Assembly: GCA_002753515.1 (NCBI GenBank)
Contig: PEAK01000037.1
Coordinates: 1-41,894 of the forward strand
Direction of reading: 5' to 3'
DNA: 41,894 bases
DNA from: Magnetococcales bacterium
GTDB taxonomy: Bacteria; Pseudomonadota; Magnetococcia; Magnetococcales; UBA8363
In this document: positions 1-7,351 of the stretch, piece after piece
How positions within the stretch are numbered: position 1 is the stretch's first letter
Layout of the letters: each line of letters opens with the position of its first letter
Program-made: the position numbers and the translations under genes
The notes under the pieces: model-generated
Databases searched by the model: none
Seen by the model: the letters and a program-made list of their open reading frames with translations, nothing else
What the model was told of the DNA's origin: nothing

Positions 1-54
1 GCTGATAACGAACAATCTGTGTTGGATGAATTAGCCGTGAAACGCAATGGTTAA
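1..54 (+). CDS. C-terminal end of an upstream gene (partial)
   Basis: Frame 1 is open from the window edge and ends in TAA at 52-54, giving the tail ADNEQSVLDELAVKRNG. The composition is plausible for a soluble protein C-terminus, but 17 residues are too few to assign a family. The gene would start outside the window. Confidence 0.35.
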   Translation, partial: ADNEQSVLDELAVKRNG

Positions 55-120
55 TTGATTTGTACGTGAAAACAATTACCTGCATGAACTTCGCCGGCCT
101 GAGAAATGTGACAAAGTAGA

Positions 121-202
121 ACTACTTTCCCTAACTTTCTGGATTCCCGCTTTCGCGGGAATGACGCGGGAAAACTACGTATCCCGCGTTGGTTGCGGTT
201 TA
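121..202 (+). repeat. Partial copy of the REP/MITE-like palindromic element (copy 1)
   Basis: This holds the right half of an element found complete three more times in the window (2221, 8161, 9177). It has the palindrome ATTCCCGCTTTCGCGGGAAT, then a GGAAAACTACGT block and the terminal GGTTGCGGTTT. The left half with the second palindrome is missing. It lies just upstream of the Sel1-repeat gene and could form a hairpin in its leader. Confidence 0.75.
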
Positions 203-249
203 ATATTTTATTTTGGCTGTGGGGCGGCGAGTTCGCCGGGAGGTTGTTC

Positions 250-873
250 ATGAGTGGCGTAACGGCTCAGGCACGAAGATGGTTTTGGGTTTTGTTGCTT
301 GTGTTGTTGGGGATGAGCCCCCGGAGTTCCCATAGCGGTGATGCAGGGGTTCTCTCCCTGTTACGTCGGGAAGGGCAGGTGGATGAACGGGTCAGCATGA
401 TCCTGGGGCAGGCCATGGTGGCGGTGGAGGGGTGGGGGCCGGAGCAGGAAGCATTCGATGGCTTGGTGCGTGCGGCGAACCAGGGTGATGGCTTGGCGGC
501 GCTGAATCTGGTCGTGCTGTATCAGACAGGGGGGAAATTTGCCAAAGATCCCGGAAAGGCTTTTTATTGGTTGCAGAAAATGACCTCGGGAACAACCGTA
601 GCGGGTCTATCCCGCGAATTGGCTGCATGGGCCAGGCTCAAGATGGGTATGGCCTATCTCAACGGGGAGGGGGTGGCTGTTGACCCGGAAAAAGCGCGGT
701 ATTGGCTGTTGGAGGCGGCCAATATGGATGCGGCTTATGCTGAATACGTGTTGGGTCAGTTAGATGCTCCAGAGGGGGGGGCGGCCAAAGGGAATTCCGC
801 TCAGAATTGGACCCGACGTGCGGCATCGCGAGGTTTTACCCCAGCCCGGGCTACCCTGAAACCGTTGCCATGA
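250..873 (+). CDS. Secreted Sel1/TPR-like repeat protein
   Basis: Protein of 207 residues. I chose ATG 250 because GGGAGG sits about 7 bases upstream; the reading frame is open further upstream, but into the repeat element. The N-terminus has basic residues followed by a hydrophobic stretch (about residues 11-23), so it is probably a signal peptide or anchor. Two Sel1-like units follow: one with DPGKAFYWLQKM and one with GEGVAVDPEKARYWLLEAA, the usual spacing of alanine-rich helical pairs. Sel1-like proteins are scaffolds for protein-protein contacts, often in the periplasm. It is not a recognised mam gene. It is convergent with the PEGA gene, with only about 45 bases between the stops. Confidence 0.75.
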   Translation: MSGVTAQARRWFWVLLLVLLGMSPRSSHSGDAGVLSLLRREGQVDERVSMILGQAMVAVEGWGPEQEAFDGLVRAANQGDGLAALNLVVLYQTGGKFAKDPGKAFYWLQKMTSGTTVAGLSRELAAWARLKMGMAYLNGEGVAVDPEKARYWLLEAANMDAAYAEYVLGQLDAPEGGAAKGNSAQNWTRRAASRGFTPARATLKPLP

Positions 874-918
874 GGAATCCGTGCAGGTTGCCAAAGGGAT
901 GGTGCTCTGGGGTGGGGA

Positions 919-1656
919 TCATTCCCCGGAGGCGCTTTTTTGTAATGTAACCCAACTATGGAAGTCTTTGTCACCCATCTCAACCGCGATATCCGTTGTT
1001 ACATATCCGGGCAGGGAGGCGCGGAGAAGATACCGTCCTTTGGGGAGTGGCATACCTGGTTGATAGGTTTTGGGATAGTTGAGAAAGTGGACTTTGGCTT
1101 CTTTGGGGGTCATATCCAATAGGAAGCTTTTAGGCTTGGGTTCGTTCCACAAAACGGTAGCCGTGACAGATTCACCACCGATGACCTGTACGGTCAGTTT
1201 TTTTTCCCCTAAACCCGGGAATTGCACGGTGAGCTGGTGTTCTCCCTCCGGGGTGCTTTCGTTACGCATGGGGGATTTGCCCAGGGTTTGCCCATCGAGT
1301 AACAAGTTGGCACCCTGGGGGTCGGTTTCGATGATGAGAGTGCCGGGAACCTTGTCGGTATCGTTCGACCGGCTGGCGAGTATGAGAACCGCGATATTGT
1401 TCTGGTTGGCGAGGACGTCAAAATTGCGGGTCAGAGAGCGAAATCCCATGGATCTGGCATGAATGTTGACTTGGCCAGGTGGTGGATTTTTGATGAGGAA
1501 AGGGGCTTTTCCCATGAAGGTGCCATTGACCAATACCTCGGCTCCCCGGGGAATGACCTTGATGAGGAGGGTGGTTTCAGTGGTTTTGGCTTCTTCCGCG
1601 CTTGCCGGGAAAATGGCAAACAGGATGCATGCGGCCAAGAGCAGTGGGATGGGCAC
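919..1656 (-). CDS. PEGA-domain envelope protein
   Basis: Protein of 245 residues. The N-terminus (MPIPLLLAACILFAIFPASA) is a typical signal peptide and ends in an ASA/EE cleavage site. Two clear PEGA units follow: one with IPRGAEVLVNGTFMGKAPF near residues 35-55 and one with DPQGANLLLDGQTLGKSP near 112-130. A third, more divergent one lies near residues 180-235 (KGRYLLRASLPGY). PEGA domains are short beta-strand modules found in surface and periplasmic proteins. The cargo or partner cannot be told from sequence. The link to magnetosomes is only by position. Confidence 0.8.
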   Translation of the reverse strand: MPIPLLLAACILFAIFPASAEEAKTTETTLLIKVIPRGAEVLVNGTFMGKAPFLIKNPPPGQVNIHARSMGFRSLTRNFDVLANQNNIAVLILASRSNDTDKVPGTLIIETDPQGANLLLDGQTLGKSPMRNESTPEGEHQLTVQFPGLGEKKLTVQVIGGESVTATVLWNEPKPKSFLLDMTPKEAKVHFLNYPKTYQPGMPLPKGRYLLRASLPGYVTTDIAVEMGDKDFHSWVTLQKSASGE

Positions 1657-1912
1657 GGGAAAACTCCAAGTGTTGGTGGTTCATCGGCCTGGAATAGAGC
1701 TTCAAAGATAGATCAGGGCGTGGTTTAATTCAAATTTGCTCGAGACATTTTCCAGGAAGACTGTTATTCTGCCCCTTTCGTTGTTGAACTTGGGCTGCTG
1801 GTATGCTGTGGCGGCAAAACTGTCGCAGAAGGCATTCCCGGGGGTGGGTGCACATGATGCAAAAATCTTAATTTATAGATGCGTGTTTAAACATCCTTGA
1901 AGAAGTGGTGCT

Positions 1913-2221
1913 ATGGCCAAGGTTCATCTGACTGTTGACAGGGATCGGGATGTGCATATCACTATCGTCGGTCCCCTCAATCACACAACGTGGTCGTCAA
2001 TCCGGCGGGAATGCTATGAACTGGAGGACATCAGGTCAGTACTCATCAATTTGTCCGGGGTGCAATCCATTGATTCGGCTGGTATTGGCGTGCTTCTTAT
2101 GATTCGAGAATGCGCGGAAAAGAAAAATGGTAAGGTGATGATTACCGGTGCCATGAAGAACCCCAACGTGAACCAAATCGTCAAGTTGGCTCATCTGGAT
2201 AAAATTTTTACGATCGAATGA
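1913..2221 (+). CDS. STAS-domain protein (anti-sigma factor antagonist type)
   Basis: This is a 102-residue stand-alone STAS domain, the usual length of SpoIIAA/RsbV-like antagonists. The motif SIDSAGIGVLLMI around residues 46-58 contains the serine that partner kinases phosphorylate in this family. The family controls an anti-sigma factor or switch kinase by phosphorylation-dependent binding. No anti-sigma kinase or PP2C phosphatase gene lies nearby, so the partner is unknown. The A of its TGA stop is the first base of a palindromic repeat, so the element abuts or has reshaped the 3' end of the gene. Confidence 0.85.
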   Translation: MAKVHLTVDRDRDVHITIVGPLNHTTWSSIRRECYELEDIRSVLINLSGVQSIDSAGIGVLLMIRECAEKKNGKVMITGAMKNPNVNQIVKLAHLDKIFTIE

Positions 2222-2368
2222 AACCGCAACCAACGCAGGATACGTAGTTTTCCCGCGTCATTCCCGCGAAAGCGGGAATCCAGAAAGTCAGGGAAAGTAG
2301 GAAGGTTCTCTGGATCCCCGCTTTCGCGGGGATGACAATAACTGCACATTCCAAGATAGCTGCGGTTG
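2221..2368 (-). repeat. REP/MITE-like palindromic element, complete (copy 2, inverted)
   Basis: This complete copy is inverted relative to the others. It starts AAACCGCAACCAACGC and ends AGATAGCTGCGGTT, so the ends form an inverted repeat (AACCGCA/TGCGGTT). It holds two palindromes, ATTCCCGCGAAAGCGGGAAT and CCCCGCTTTCGCGGGG. It resembles widespread dRS3-like or REP-type intergenic elements. It encodes no protein. Confidence 0.8.
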
Positions 2369-2552
2369 AATTTGCTTCGTGATTGAAAGGGGCGAACAAA
2401 TCTGGCGGGGATACGCATCGTTGGCGGGTAGCGAAATCTGGAAACGGGGCGTACTCGCTTGCCGGCATGTGCGAATGCTTTTGGGCAAGCGAGCTTTTCG
2501 TCCGATGTTCGGGGTGGACGTCGCCTGAGTTCCGTTGCAAGGCCGGGCTGTT
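2369..2552. other. Intergenic remainder with nothing recognised
   Basis: Between the end of the palindromic element and the end of the small minus-strand gene I see no convincing gene, RNA or terminator. Open frames here on both strands lack ribosome binding sites and have no family signature. Confidence 0.4.
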
Positions 2553-2813
2553 TCAGGAAAGATGCCGGCGGGCCAGGAATTTGTCGAGGGCGCTTGCCAT
2601 GCGACGTTCCCGGGCCAACAGACGGACGATATCCTGGTCAAAACCATCGGCCTCAGCCTCGGTCAGTATGCGGTCAATGTGGTTGCGCGCTGCATCCTGG
2701 GCTGCTTGACGGGCGCGCTCAATGCGGTCCACGTAGCGGTCCAGTTTTTTGGTCGCCGGTGGGGGTGTATTGGGGACGGTAATGCCATGATTGCTGACAG
2801 TGTGCAGGGCCAT
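2553..2813 (-). CDS. Small charged helical protein of unknown function
   Basis: Protein of 86 residues. An AAGGAG ribosome binding site lies about 11 bases upstream of the ATG, which supports it as a real gene. The N-terminal 20 residues are Pro/Thr-rich and end in PPPATKKLDRYVDR; the rest is a highly charged Arg/Ala/Glu helix with coiled-coil character. No membrane segment or signal peptide is present. I do not recognise the family. Confidence 0.6.
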   Translation of the reverse strand: MALHTVSNHGITVPNTPPPATKKLDRYVDRIERARQAAQDAARNHIDRILTEAEADGFDQDIVRLLARERRMASALDKFLARRHLS

Positions 2814-3153
2814 GGTATGAGATTCTCCTTGGATTGCGTTGTGCTTCCTTAGGCCAGCGTTTGTTTGACTGGCTTGTGTTAGGCGAGATAATGCAAATCA
2901 GGTGCCATTTCTTGATGTCTTGGTATAAATGACGGATTGATATCGAAATATTTTATTTTGCTGTGTCGTTGCTCTGGAAAAAAACGTATTTGGAATCGTC
3001 CCGGTGTGGGGAATTTGACGATTTTTTGTGTCGATGATCGGGCATGGATTGGCATTGGGGTGGGGTCGTGAGGGTCCAGCATGGCCTGCAATGTTTGGCT
3101 GCTGGGTTGGGTTTCCGAGTACCACTTGAATGGCTCGGCTAGGGGATGAATCT
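2814..3153. other. 340-base intergenic region between divergent genes
   Basis: This region separates the minus-strand small gene from the plus-strand magnetosome accessory genes. Apart from the sigma-70-like promoter at 2865-2892 I see no gene or repeat. The middle part is A/T-rich, as expected of a divergent promoter region. Confidence 0.5.
2865..2892 (+). promoter_or_regulatory. Probable sigma-70 promoter for the accessory magnetosome genes
   Basis: TTGACT (2865-2870) and GATAAT (2887-2892) are separated by 16 bases, close to consensus. Transcription would start near 2899 and give a leader of about 250 bases before the gene at 3154. No operator was recognised. Confidence 0.45.
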
Positions 3154-3492
3154 ATGGAAAACATGGCCAGCAAATTGCTGACGGAACTTGGACCCGGGGA
3201 AGTACTGACGTTGACGGGGCCGGGTGTTGTGCAGGTGAGTGCCGGCAAAACGGTGATGATTGCCAAATCTTCCATGCTGGGATCGGGCAGCATGATTGGT
3301 CATTCCGCCGCAAAATTTGCCCTGCCGGCCATGTCGGCTCATTTTCCGGCCATGGCCATGGGACCGGTATTTGGCGTTGGGCTGTTGGTGCTGGGGGCCA
3401 TGTGGTTGGTCAAAACCTGGACAGAGGGTGACAAACAGTTTGCCGGAGAAGGTGACCCTTCCGTGTCAGGCGGTCTTCATTATGTCGAGTGA
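3154..3492 (+). CDS. Small magnetosome-type membrane protein sharing the Mms6 N-terminal motif
   Basis: Protein of 112 residues from ATG 3154, which has AGGGGAT upstream; ATG 3130 would add eight residues but has no such site. The N-terminus LGPGEVLTLTGPGVVQV closely matches LLPGETLTLIGPGKVEF of the Mms6 homolog at 8731, so the two share a module. A glycine/alanine/methionine-rich stretch follows, then one membrane segment (about residues 68-90, VFGVGLLVLGAMWLV). The tail is acidic. It lacks the LGLGLG block of Mms6. By location and motif it is likely a magnetosome membrane protein; its exact role is unknown. Confidence 0.65.
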   Translation: MENMASKLLTELGPGEVLTLTGPGVVQVSAGKTVMIAKSSMLGSGSMIGHSAAKFALPAMSAHFPAMAMGPVFGVGLLVLGAMWLVKTWTEGDKQFAGEGDPSVSGGLHYVE

Positions 3493-3612
3493 TTCCTTTA
3501 CTACGGTTCAGGTGTCTGATATCTATTTCCGGTAGTACTCTATGATCGTAGCCCGGAATGCGCTACTTTATAAAACAATGGCTGGTATTACTATCAATAA
3601 TGGAGAAGTCTC

Positions 3613-4629
3613 ATGGCTGGTACCGAACCGATGCTGTTTGCAGTGGAGGGGGCGCGGCAGGCGGCGCAGTTGAGTACCCTGTCCGGTAAATCCTTTGTTG
3701 TTGGTCAAGTTGCTTCGCCGGGTACCGGACTCACGGGTAACTGGTTATTTCTGCAACCGGCTGGCGAAGTTGGTGCCGCTGCTGCCAAAAAGACGGTTGC
3801 CATTAAACTGGAGGGGGCCAGACAAATGGCGAGCCTCAGCTCACTTACCGGTAAGACCGTGGTGGTGGGCAAGGCACCCGTAACAGTGGGTGGGGCCTGC
3901 CACTGGTTGGCGTTGAATCCGGTGACCGGAAGTGCGGTTGCGGGTGGTGTGGCAACTCCCGGCACTGCGGCGGGATTGACCATGGTCAAGCTGGAAGGGG
4001 GGCGGCAGGCTGTGCAAATGAGTGGTATGGCTGGGAAAACGTTTACGGTTATCCCGTCGCCCTTGATGGGGGCCAAAGGTGCTGATTGGGTCTTCATGCA
4101 ACCGGCAAATGGCGGAAAAATTGTTGCTCTCAAGGTTCAGGCCAATGCCGGCAGCGTGACCTCCTCCTCTTTGGTCGGTAAAAGTTTTATGGTCGGAAAG
4201 GCACCGGTCGTGGCGGGCAAGGGTGGGGCATCGTGGCTCATGCTCAAACCGGCTACTGCGGGTATGACCCTGGTCAAGGGGGGCGGCGGGGCCTGTGTGG
4301 CGGCTGTCGGAGGTGGTGCGGTGGTCGGGTGTCCCGTGGCCACGGCTCAGACGGTTGCTATGACGACACCGGCGGCCTCAGTGGCTCCGGCTGCGGTCGC
4401 GGGCAAAACCGGTACCGTGGTTGGCAAGGCCGCTTTGGCCAAGACCGCTGGTGGCGGCGTGATCTGGAAGGGGACGGGAATGGGGTTGGGAGTTGGTCTC
4501 GGTCTCGGTGCCTGGGGTCCGGCAATACTGTTGGGCGCTGCCGTGACGGGTGTCGGGGTCTACAGTTATTTAAAGCGGCGTAAAGAGGCCGAGGTTGACG
4601 GCGATGCGGTGGAGGCGGCAACAGCGTGA
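3613..4629 (+). CDS. mamD: MamD (Mms7-like) magnetosome protein with four repeats and LG-rich tail
   Basis: Protein of 338 residues; ATG 3613 has GGAG 7 bases upstream. Four internal repeats of about 39 residues occupy roughly 11-49, 67-104, 127-165 and 176-213. Each has an (E)GARQ-like start, an LxGKxFxVG core and a W-L-x-L/M-x-P end. Residues 282-323 carry the hallmark GVGLGLGAWGP block and a membrane segment, then a basic KRRK stop-transfer and an acidic tail (EAEVDGDAVEA). MamD of Magnetospirillum has comparable length and repeats and is bound tightly to magnetite, affecting crystal size. A rho-independent terminator follows, so it ends its transcript. Confidence 0.85.
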   Translation: MAGTEPMLFAVEGARQAAQLSTLSGKSFVVGQVASPGTGLTGNWLFLQPAGEVGAAAAKKTVAIKLEGARQMASLSSLTGKTVVVGKAPVTVGGACHWLALNPVTGSAVAGGVATPGTAAGLTMVKLEGGRQAVQMSGMAGKTFTVIPSPLMGAKGADWVFMQPANGGKIVALKVQANAGSVTSSSLVGKSFMVGKAPVVAGKGGASWLMLKPATAGMTLVKGGGGACVAAVGGGAVVGCPVATAQTVAMTTPAASVAPAAVAGKTGTVVGKAALAKTAGGGVIWKGTGMGLGVGLGLGAWGPAILLGAAVTGVGVYSYLKRRKEAEVDGDAVEAATA

Positions 4630-4697
4630 CGTTTTGGTACGTGATGGCTGTGAAGCCTGACGTGTAAGGGTTATGCGGCGTCTTCAAGGAAAATCAA

Positions 4698-4728
4698 CCC
4701 GGCCAGGTCGTTGCCTGACCGGGTTTTT
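4698..4728 (+). terminator. Rho-independent terminator after mamD
   Basis: The stem CCCGGCCAGG / CCTGACCGGG (one mismatch, six-base loop) is followed by TTTTT. It lies 69 bases after the mamD stop. It also argues against the TTG at 4711 as start of the next gene, which would sit inside the hairpin. Confidence 0.8.
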
Positions 4729-4746
4729 CCATTTGTGAGGGTGACG

Positions 4747-5637
4747 GTGGGGCGAAAGTTGACCTGTGGGGATTGTGTGATGAAATCGGTGCGGCTGGAT
4801 TTGGCCGTAGCCGCTGGTCAAGCTGTGTTCAATGGTGCCCTCGGTTTTTTGGCAGGGAGCGTGGCCCTGCATGCCTTTGCGTTGCAATTTTTGGGTGATT
4901 TGTTGGGCAAAAGTGTGAATTATCTGGGCATTCGCGCATCCATCCGACCTGCGGATGCCGACTTTCCCTATGGTTATGGCAAGATACAATTTTTGACGGC
5001 CCTTTTTGTCGGATTGGTGTTGCTGGTCGGGTCGATCTCTTTCATGTATTACAATATCATTCATCTGCATGAAGGGAAGGTTGCAGCCCCTTCGGGGTTG
5101 GCAATTGTCGGGGCGCTTTTGACCGGGGCGGTTTGTGAGGTGATGCACCGGTATATGTCCTGTGTGGGGCGTGAAAACAATAACTTGGTCATTACAGCGG
5201 CGGCCTGGGACAATCGTAACGATGCCTTGTCGGCGTTGGCAATCCTGTTGGGGGTGATTGCGGCCTGGTTGGGAATGACCTGGGCCGATCATCTGGTGGC
5301 ATTGGTTGTCTCTTTGTTGGTGATGCGGGCTGGTCTCATGATTGTGACCGATGCGGTCAAAGGATTGTTGGATGCCCGCGCCCCGGAACATATCCTGAAG
5401 GAGGTCGAAGAAATTGTTGATTTTCTCCCGGAGGTTCGATGCAAGAAAAGTTTACGCGGGAGGAGGTTGGGGGACACCTGGGAACTGGATATTGTTTTGG
5501 GTGTTGATCAGGGGCTTTCCGTCACCCAATTGCACCATTTGGAATCCAATTTGATTAAACAAATTTATCAGCAAATATCTCATATTGGACATGTTCATGT
5601 CAGTTTTATCCCAAATTCAGAGGGTGATGCGGTTTGA
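4747..5637 (+). CDS. Third CDF metal transporter of the MamB/MamV type
   Basis: Protein of 296 residues from GTG 4747, which has GAGG six bases upstream; this start keeps an N-terminal CGDC that matches CPEC of MamB and CIVC of MamM. The body aligns well to MamB of this window: RYMSCVGRENNN and AWDNRNDALS correspond to RYQSCVGRENNS and AWDNRSDAIS. Six membrane segments and a C-terminal cytoplasmic domain are expected. In TM2 MamB has DALHSSAD, but here the aligned stretch is FALQFLGD, so His and the first Asp of the metal site are lost while the last Asp stays. It may be a MamV equivalent. It could act as a partner subunit of MamB/MamM rather than an autonomous iron carrier (inference). Confidence 0.85.
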   Translation: MGRKLTCGDCVMKSVRLDLAVAAGQAVFNGALGFLAGSVALHAFALQFLGDLLGKSVNYLGIRASIRPADADFPYGYGKIQFLTALFVGLVLLVGSISFMYYNIIHLHEGKVAAPSGLAIVGALLTGAVCEVMHRYMSCVGRENNNLVITAAAWDNRNDALSALAILLGVIAAWLGMTWADHLVALVVSLLVMRAGLMIVTDAVKGLLDARAPEHILKEVEEIVDFLPEVRCKKSLRGRRLGDTWELDIVLGVDQGLSVTQLHHLESNLIKQIYQQISHIGHVHVSFIPNSEGDAV

Positions 5638-5689
5638 TGTTTGGCGTTGGGAATAGTGTTCCCCGCATCGGGGGTGATTTGAAACGGTG

Positions 5690-5806
5690 ATGGTTATGGC
5701 GAAGCACGTTTGGGTCCTGATGAAGGCTTTGCTGATTGCCCTGTTGGTTGGATTGGCGGCACGGTTTGTATTGGCGCATTTGTTGGCCTGGACGCGGATG
5801 CGTTAG
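5690..5806 (+). CDS. Possible 38-residue single-span membrane peptide
   Basis: ATG 5690 opens a frame beginning MVMAKHVWVLMKALLIALLV, then a hydrophobic helix and an arginine-containing end (WTRMR). Composition is that of a small inner-membrane protein with positively charged ends. The ribosome binding site is weak, and there is no family to compare with. It lies in the 244-base gap after the CDF gene. Confidence 0.35.
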   Translation: MVMAKHVWVLMKALLIALLVGLAARFVLAHLLAWTRMR

Positions 5807-5881
5807 ATGTGGCTTGGAATGAGCTGGCTTGGAATGTGCTAATTCTGTGGTGTCAGCCAACTGAATGCAGGGAGTGTGCAT

Positions 5882-6070
5882 ATGATGGAAAAATTGCTAT
5901 CGGAGCCGTCTACCAACGATGGTCGTGTTGTCGAAGGGGATCCTCTCAACTTGAGGGGCAGTTATGATGCACCGGCTTTCCAGCGTCTGGGTCGCAAATT
6001 GGGTAGTGAAATTCCGTTTGAACCGCCAGGACGGGGTACGGGATCTGGTGTGATGGAGCGCCGTTCCTGA
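5882..6070 (+). CDS. Small hydrophilic protein of unknown function
   Basis: Protein of 62 residues. GGGAG lies seven bases before ATG 5882. The sequence is polar and Gly/Pro/Arg-rich with no membrane segment; it contains NLRGSYDAPAFQRLGRKLG and ends in MERRS. I do not recognise the family. It follows the CDF gene and the possible membrane peptide on the same strand and may be co-transcribed with them. Confidence 0.5.
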   Translation: MMEKLLSEPSTNDGRVVEGDPLNLRGSYDAPAFQRLGRKLGSEIPFEPPGRGTGSGVMERRS

Positions 6071-6149
6071 CATTGCGGCATTATCCCGTGTTTTATCTGG
6101 GGATTGGCATCTTTAGTTTATATTTAGCAGGTTGTATGGTTTGCCCTTT

Positions 6150-6257
6150 CTATACTGCACGCGGCCATAATTGACGAAGTTGAGATGGTCCATAAGCCTT
6201 GCCCACCTTGCTTTGAGGTACGTTGGAAAATGTCATTTGTGGCTGTGCGCAGTATAG
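6150..6257. repeat. 108-base element bounded by imperfect inverted repeats
   Basis: The left end CTATACTGCACGCGGCC (6150-6166) and the right end GGCTGTGCGCAGTATAG (6241-6257) are complementary at 14 of 17 positions, and weaker complementarity continues inward. The interior shows no gene. It ends 38 bases before the nuclease-like gene at 6296. It could be a miniature transposable element or a regulatory structure; only one copy is seen in the window. Confidence 0.45.
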
Positions 6258-6295
6258 CGGCATTACAAGTAACGCCATAAACAGGGGATACCATC

Positions 6296-6919
6296 ATGTC
6301 GCAGGCCGTAACCTTTGATGATGTTTGGAAAATGTTTCAGGAAACCGCCGCTCAGATGAAAGAGACTGACCGTAAATTCCAAGAAATGGTCCAGGAAGAC
6401 CGTGAGCGAAGAGCAGAACTGGATCGCAAGTTTCAGGAGACCGACCGGCAGATGCAGGAGACCGACCGCTTGGTCAAGGAGGTCAGCCGGCAGGTGGGCA
6501 ACCTGGGGAGTCGCTGGGGTGAATTTGTCGAGGGAATTGTATCTCCCGCCTGTGAGGCCTTGTTTGCGGCTCGTGGCATACTGGTGCGTGAGGTTCATCA
6601 ACGGGTCAAGGCCAAATTGCCCGGCAATCGTCACCTGGAAATTGATCTGCTGGCGGTCGATGGTGACGCGATCGTCCCCATCGAGGTCAAGAGCCGCCTG
6701 CGTGCAGAGGATGTGCGAGATTTCATTCAACGCCTGGGCGAGCTGAAAGAGTTCATGCCCCGTTATGCAGATGCCCGGGTGTTGGGGGCGGTGGCTGGTA
6801 TCGTGGTCGAGGAAGGGGTGGACCGTTACGCCATGAATGAAGGGCTGTTCGTCATCGTTCAGTCTGGTGACAGCGTCAAGTTGGCCAATGATGGAAAATT
6901 TGTACCACGTACTTGGTAG
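6296..6919 (+). CDS. Coiled-coil PD-(D/E)XK-type protein (DUF3782-like)
   Basis: Protein of 207 residues. Residues about 15-75 are heptad-like, with repeated ETDR(K/Q)(F/M)QE units. The C-terminal half has a restriction-endonuclease-like core: EIDLLAVDGDAIVPIEVKSR near 120-139 holds the ExD...ExK pattern of PD-(D/E)XK folds. Such proteins are common as stand-alone genes in cyanobacteria and proteobacteria; their role is unknown and many are thought to be mobile. It has no visible link to magnetosome formation and may have been inserted, as it is flanked by an inverted-repeat element and a microsatellite. Confidence 0.75.
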   Translation: MSQAVTFDDVWKMFQETAAQMKETDRKFQEMVQEDRERRAELDRKFQETDRQMQETDRLVKEVSRQVGNLGSRWGEFVEGIVSPACEALFAARGILVREVHQRVKAKLPGNRHLEIDLLAVDGDAIVPIEVKSRLRAEDVRDFIQRLGELKEFMPRYADARVLGAVAGIVVEEGVDRYAMNEGLFVIVQSGDSVKLANDGKFVPRTW

Positions 6920-7351
6920 CGGATGAGTTTTTGCAAGGTTTCCTTCGGACTTGGGTTCTTCGATTTTCTTTCGATATTCCTACTTTTGGTGTTGACATGG
7001 TACTTGAGACACCATCTAAGGTTCTATTCTATTCTATTCTATTCTATTCTATTCTATTCTATTCTATTCTATTCTATTCTATTCTATATTTTATTGATAA
7101 ATGTGAACACTTATTCATATATTGATATTGAACACAGTTACAAGTGCTAATTTAACAATACATTTAATCGTCAAAAGTTCTTGCGATTCCAACTTTTCAT
7201 TGCTAACATATCCGCCGCTTGACTGGTGTTTGGCAGGTGGTTAAAACAGAGATTAAAGTGGCGCGTACCCTGAACCGATCAACGGAAATGTGACAGATTG
7301 CGGGTTACGTACTGTGGGGCGTGATAGATTTCATGAGAACGGGGGTTGAAT
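6920..7351. other. 432-base A/T-rich intergenic region with a microsatellite
   Basis: This gene-poor stretch is much more A/T-rich than its surroundings. It contains the TTCTA tandem array at 7022-7086. I see no other gene, and the sequence between the array and the LG-rich gene at 7352 probably carries that gene's promoter, though no consensus boxes stand out. Confidence 0.5.
7022..7086 (+). repeat. Pentanucleotide microsatellite (TTCTA)13
   Basis: Thirteen perfect tandem copies of TTCTA fill 65 bases. A perfect five-base repeat of this length is prone to slippage. It lies 265 bases upstream of the LG-rich magnetosome gene at 7352, so copy-number change could alter promoter spacing or leader length. 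Frames running through it encode FYSIL repeats but have no supporting start signals. Confidence 0.95.

Noticed and set aside
4711-4746. Upstream TTG start of the third CDF gene
   Set aside because: It would lie inside the terminator hairpin of mamD; GTG 4747 has a GAGG site at the right distance.
6923-7150. Frames of 70-75 codons running through the TTCTA array and encoding FYSIL repeats
   Set aside because: There is no ribosome binding site, codon use is unlike the neighbours and the product is an artefact of the repeat.
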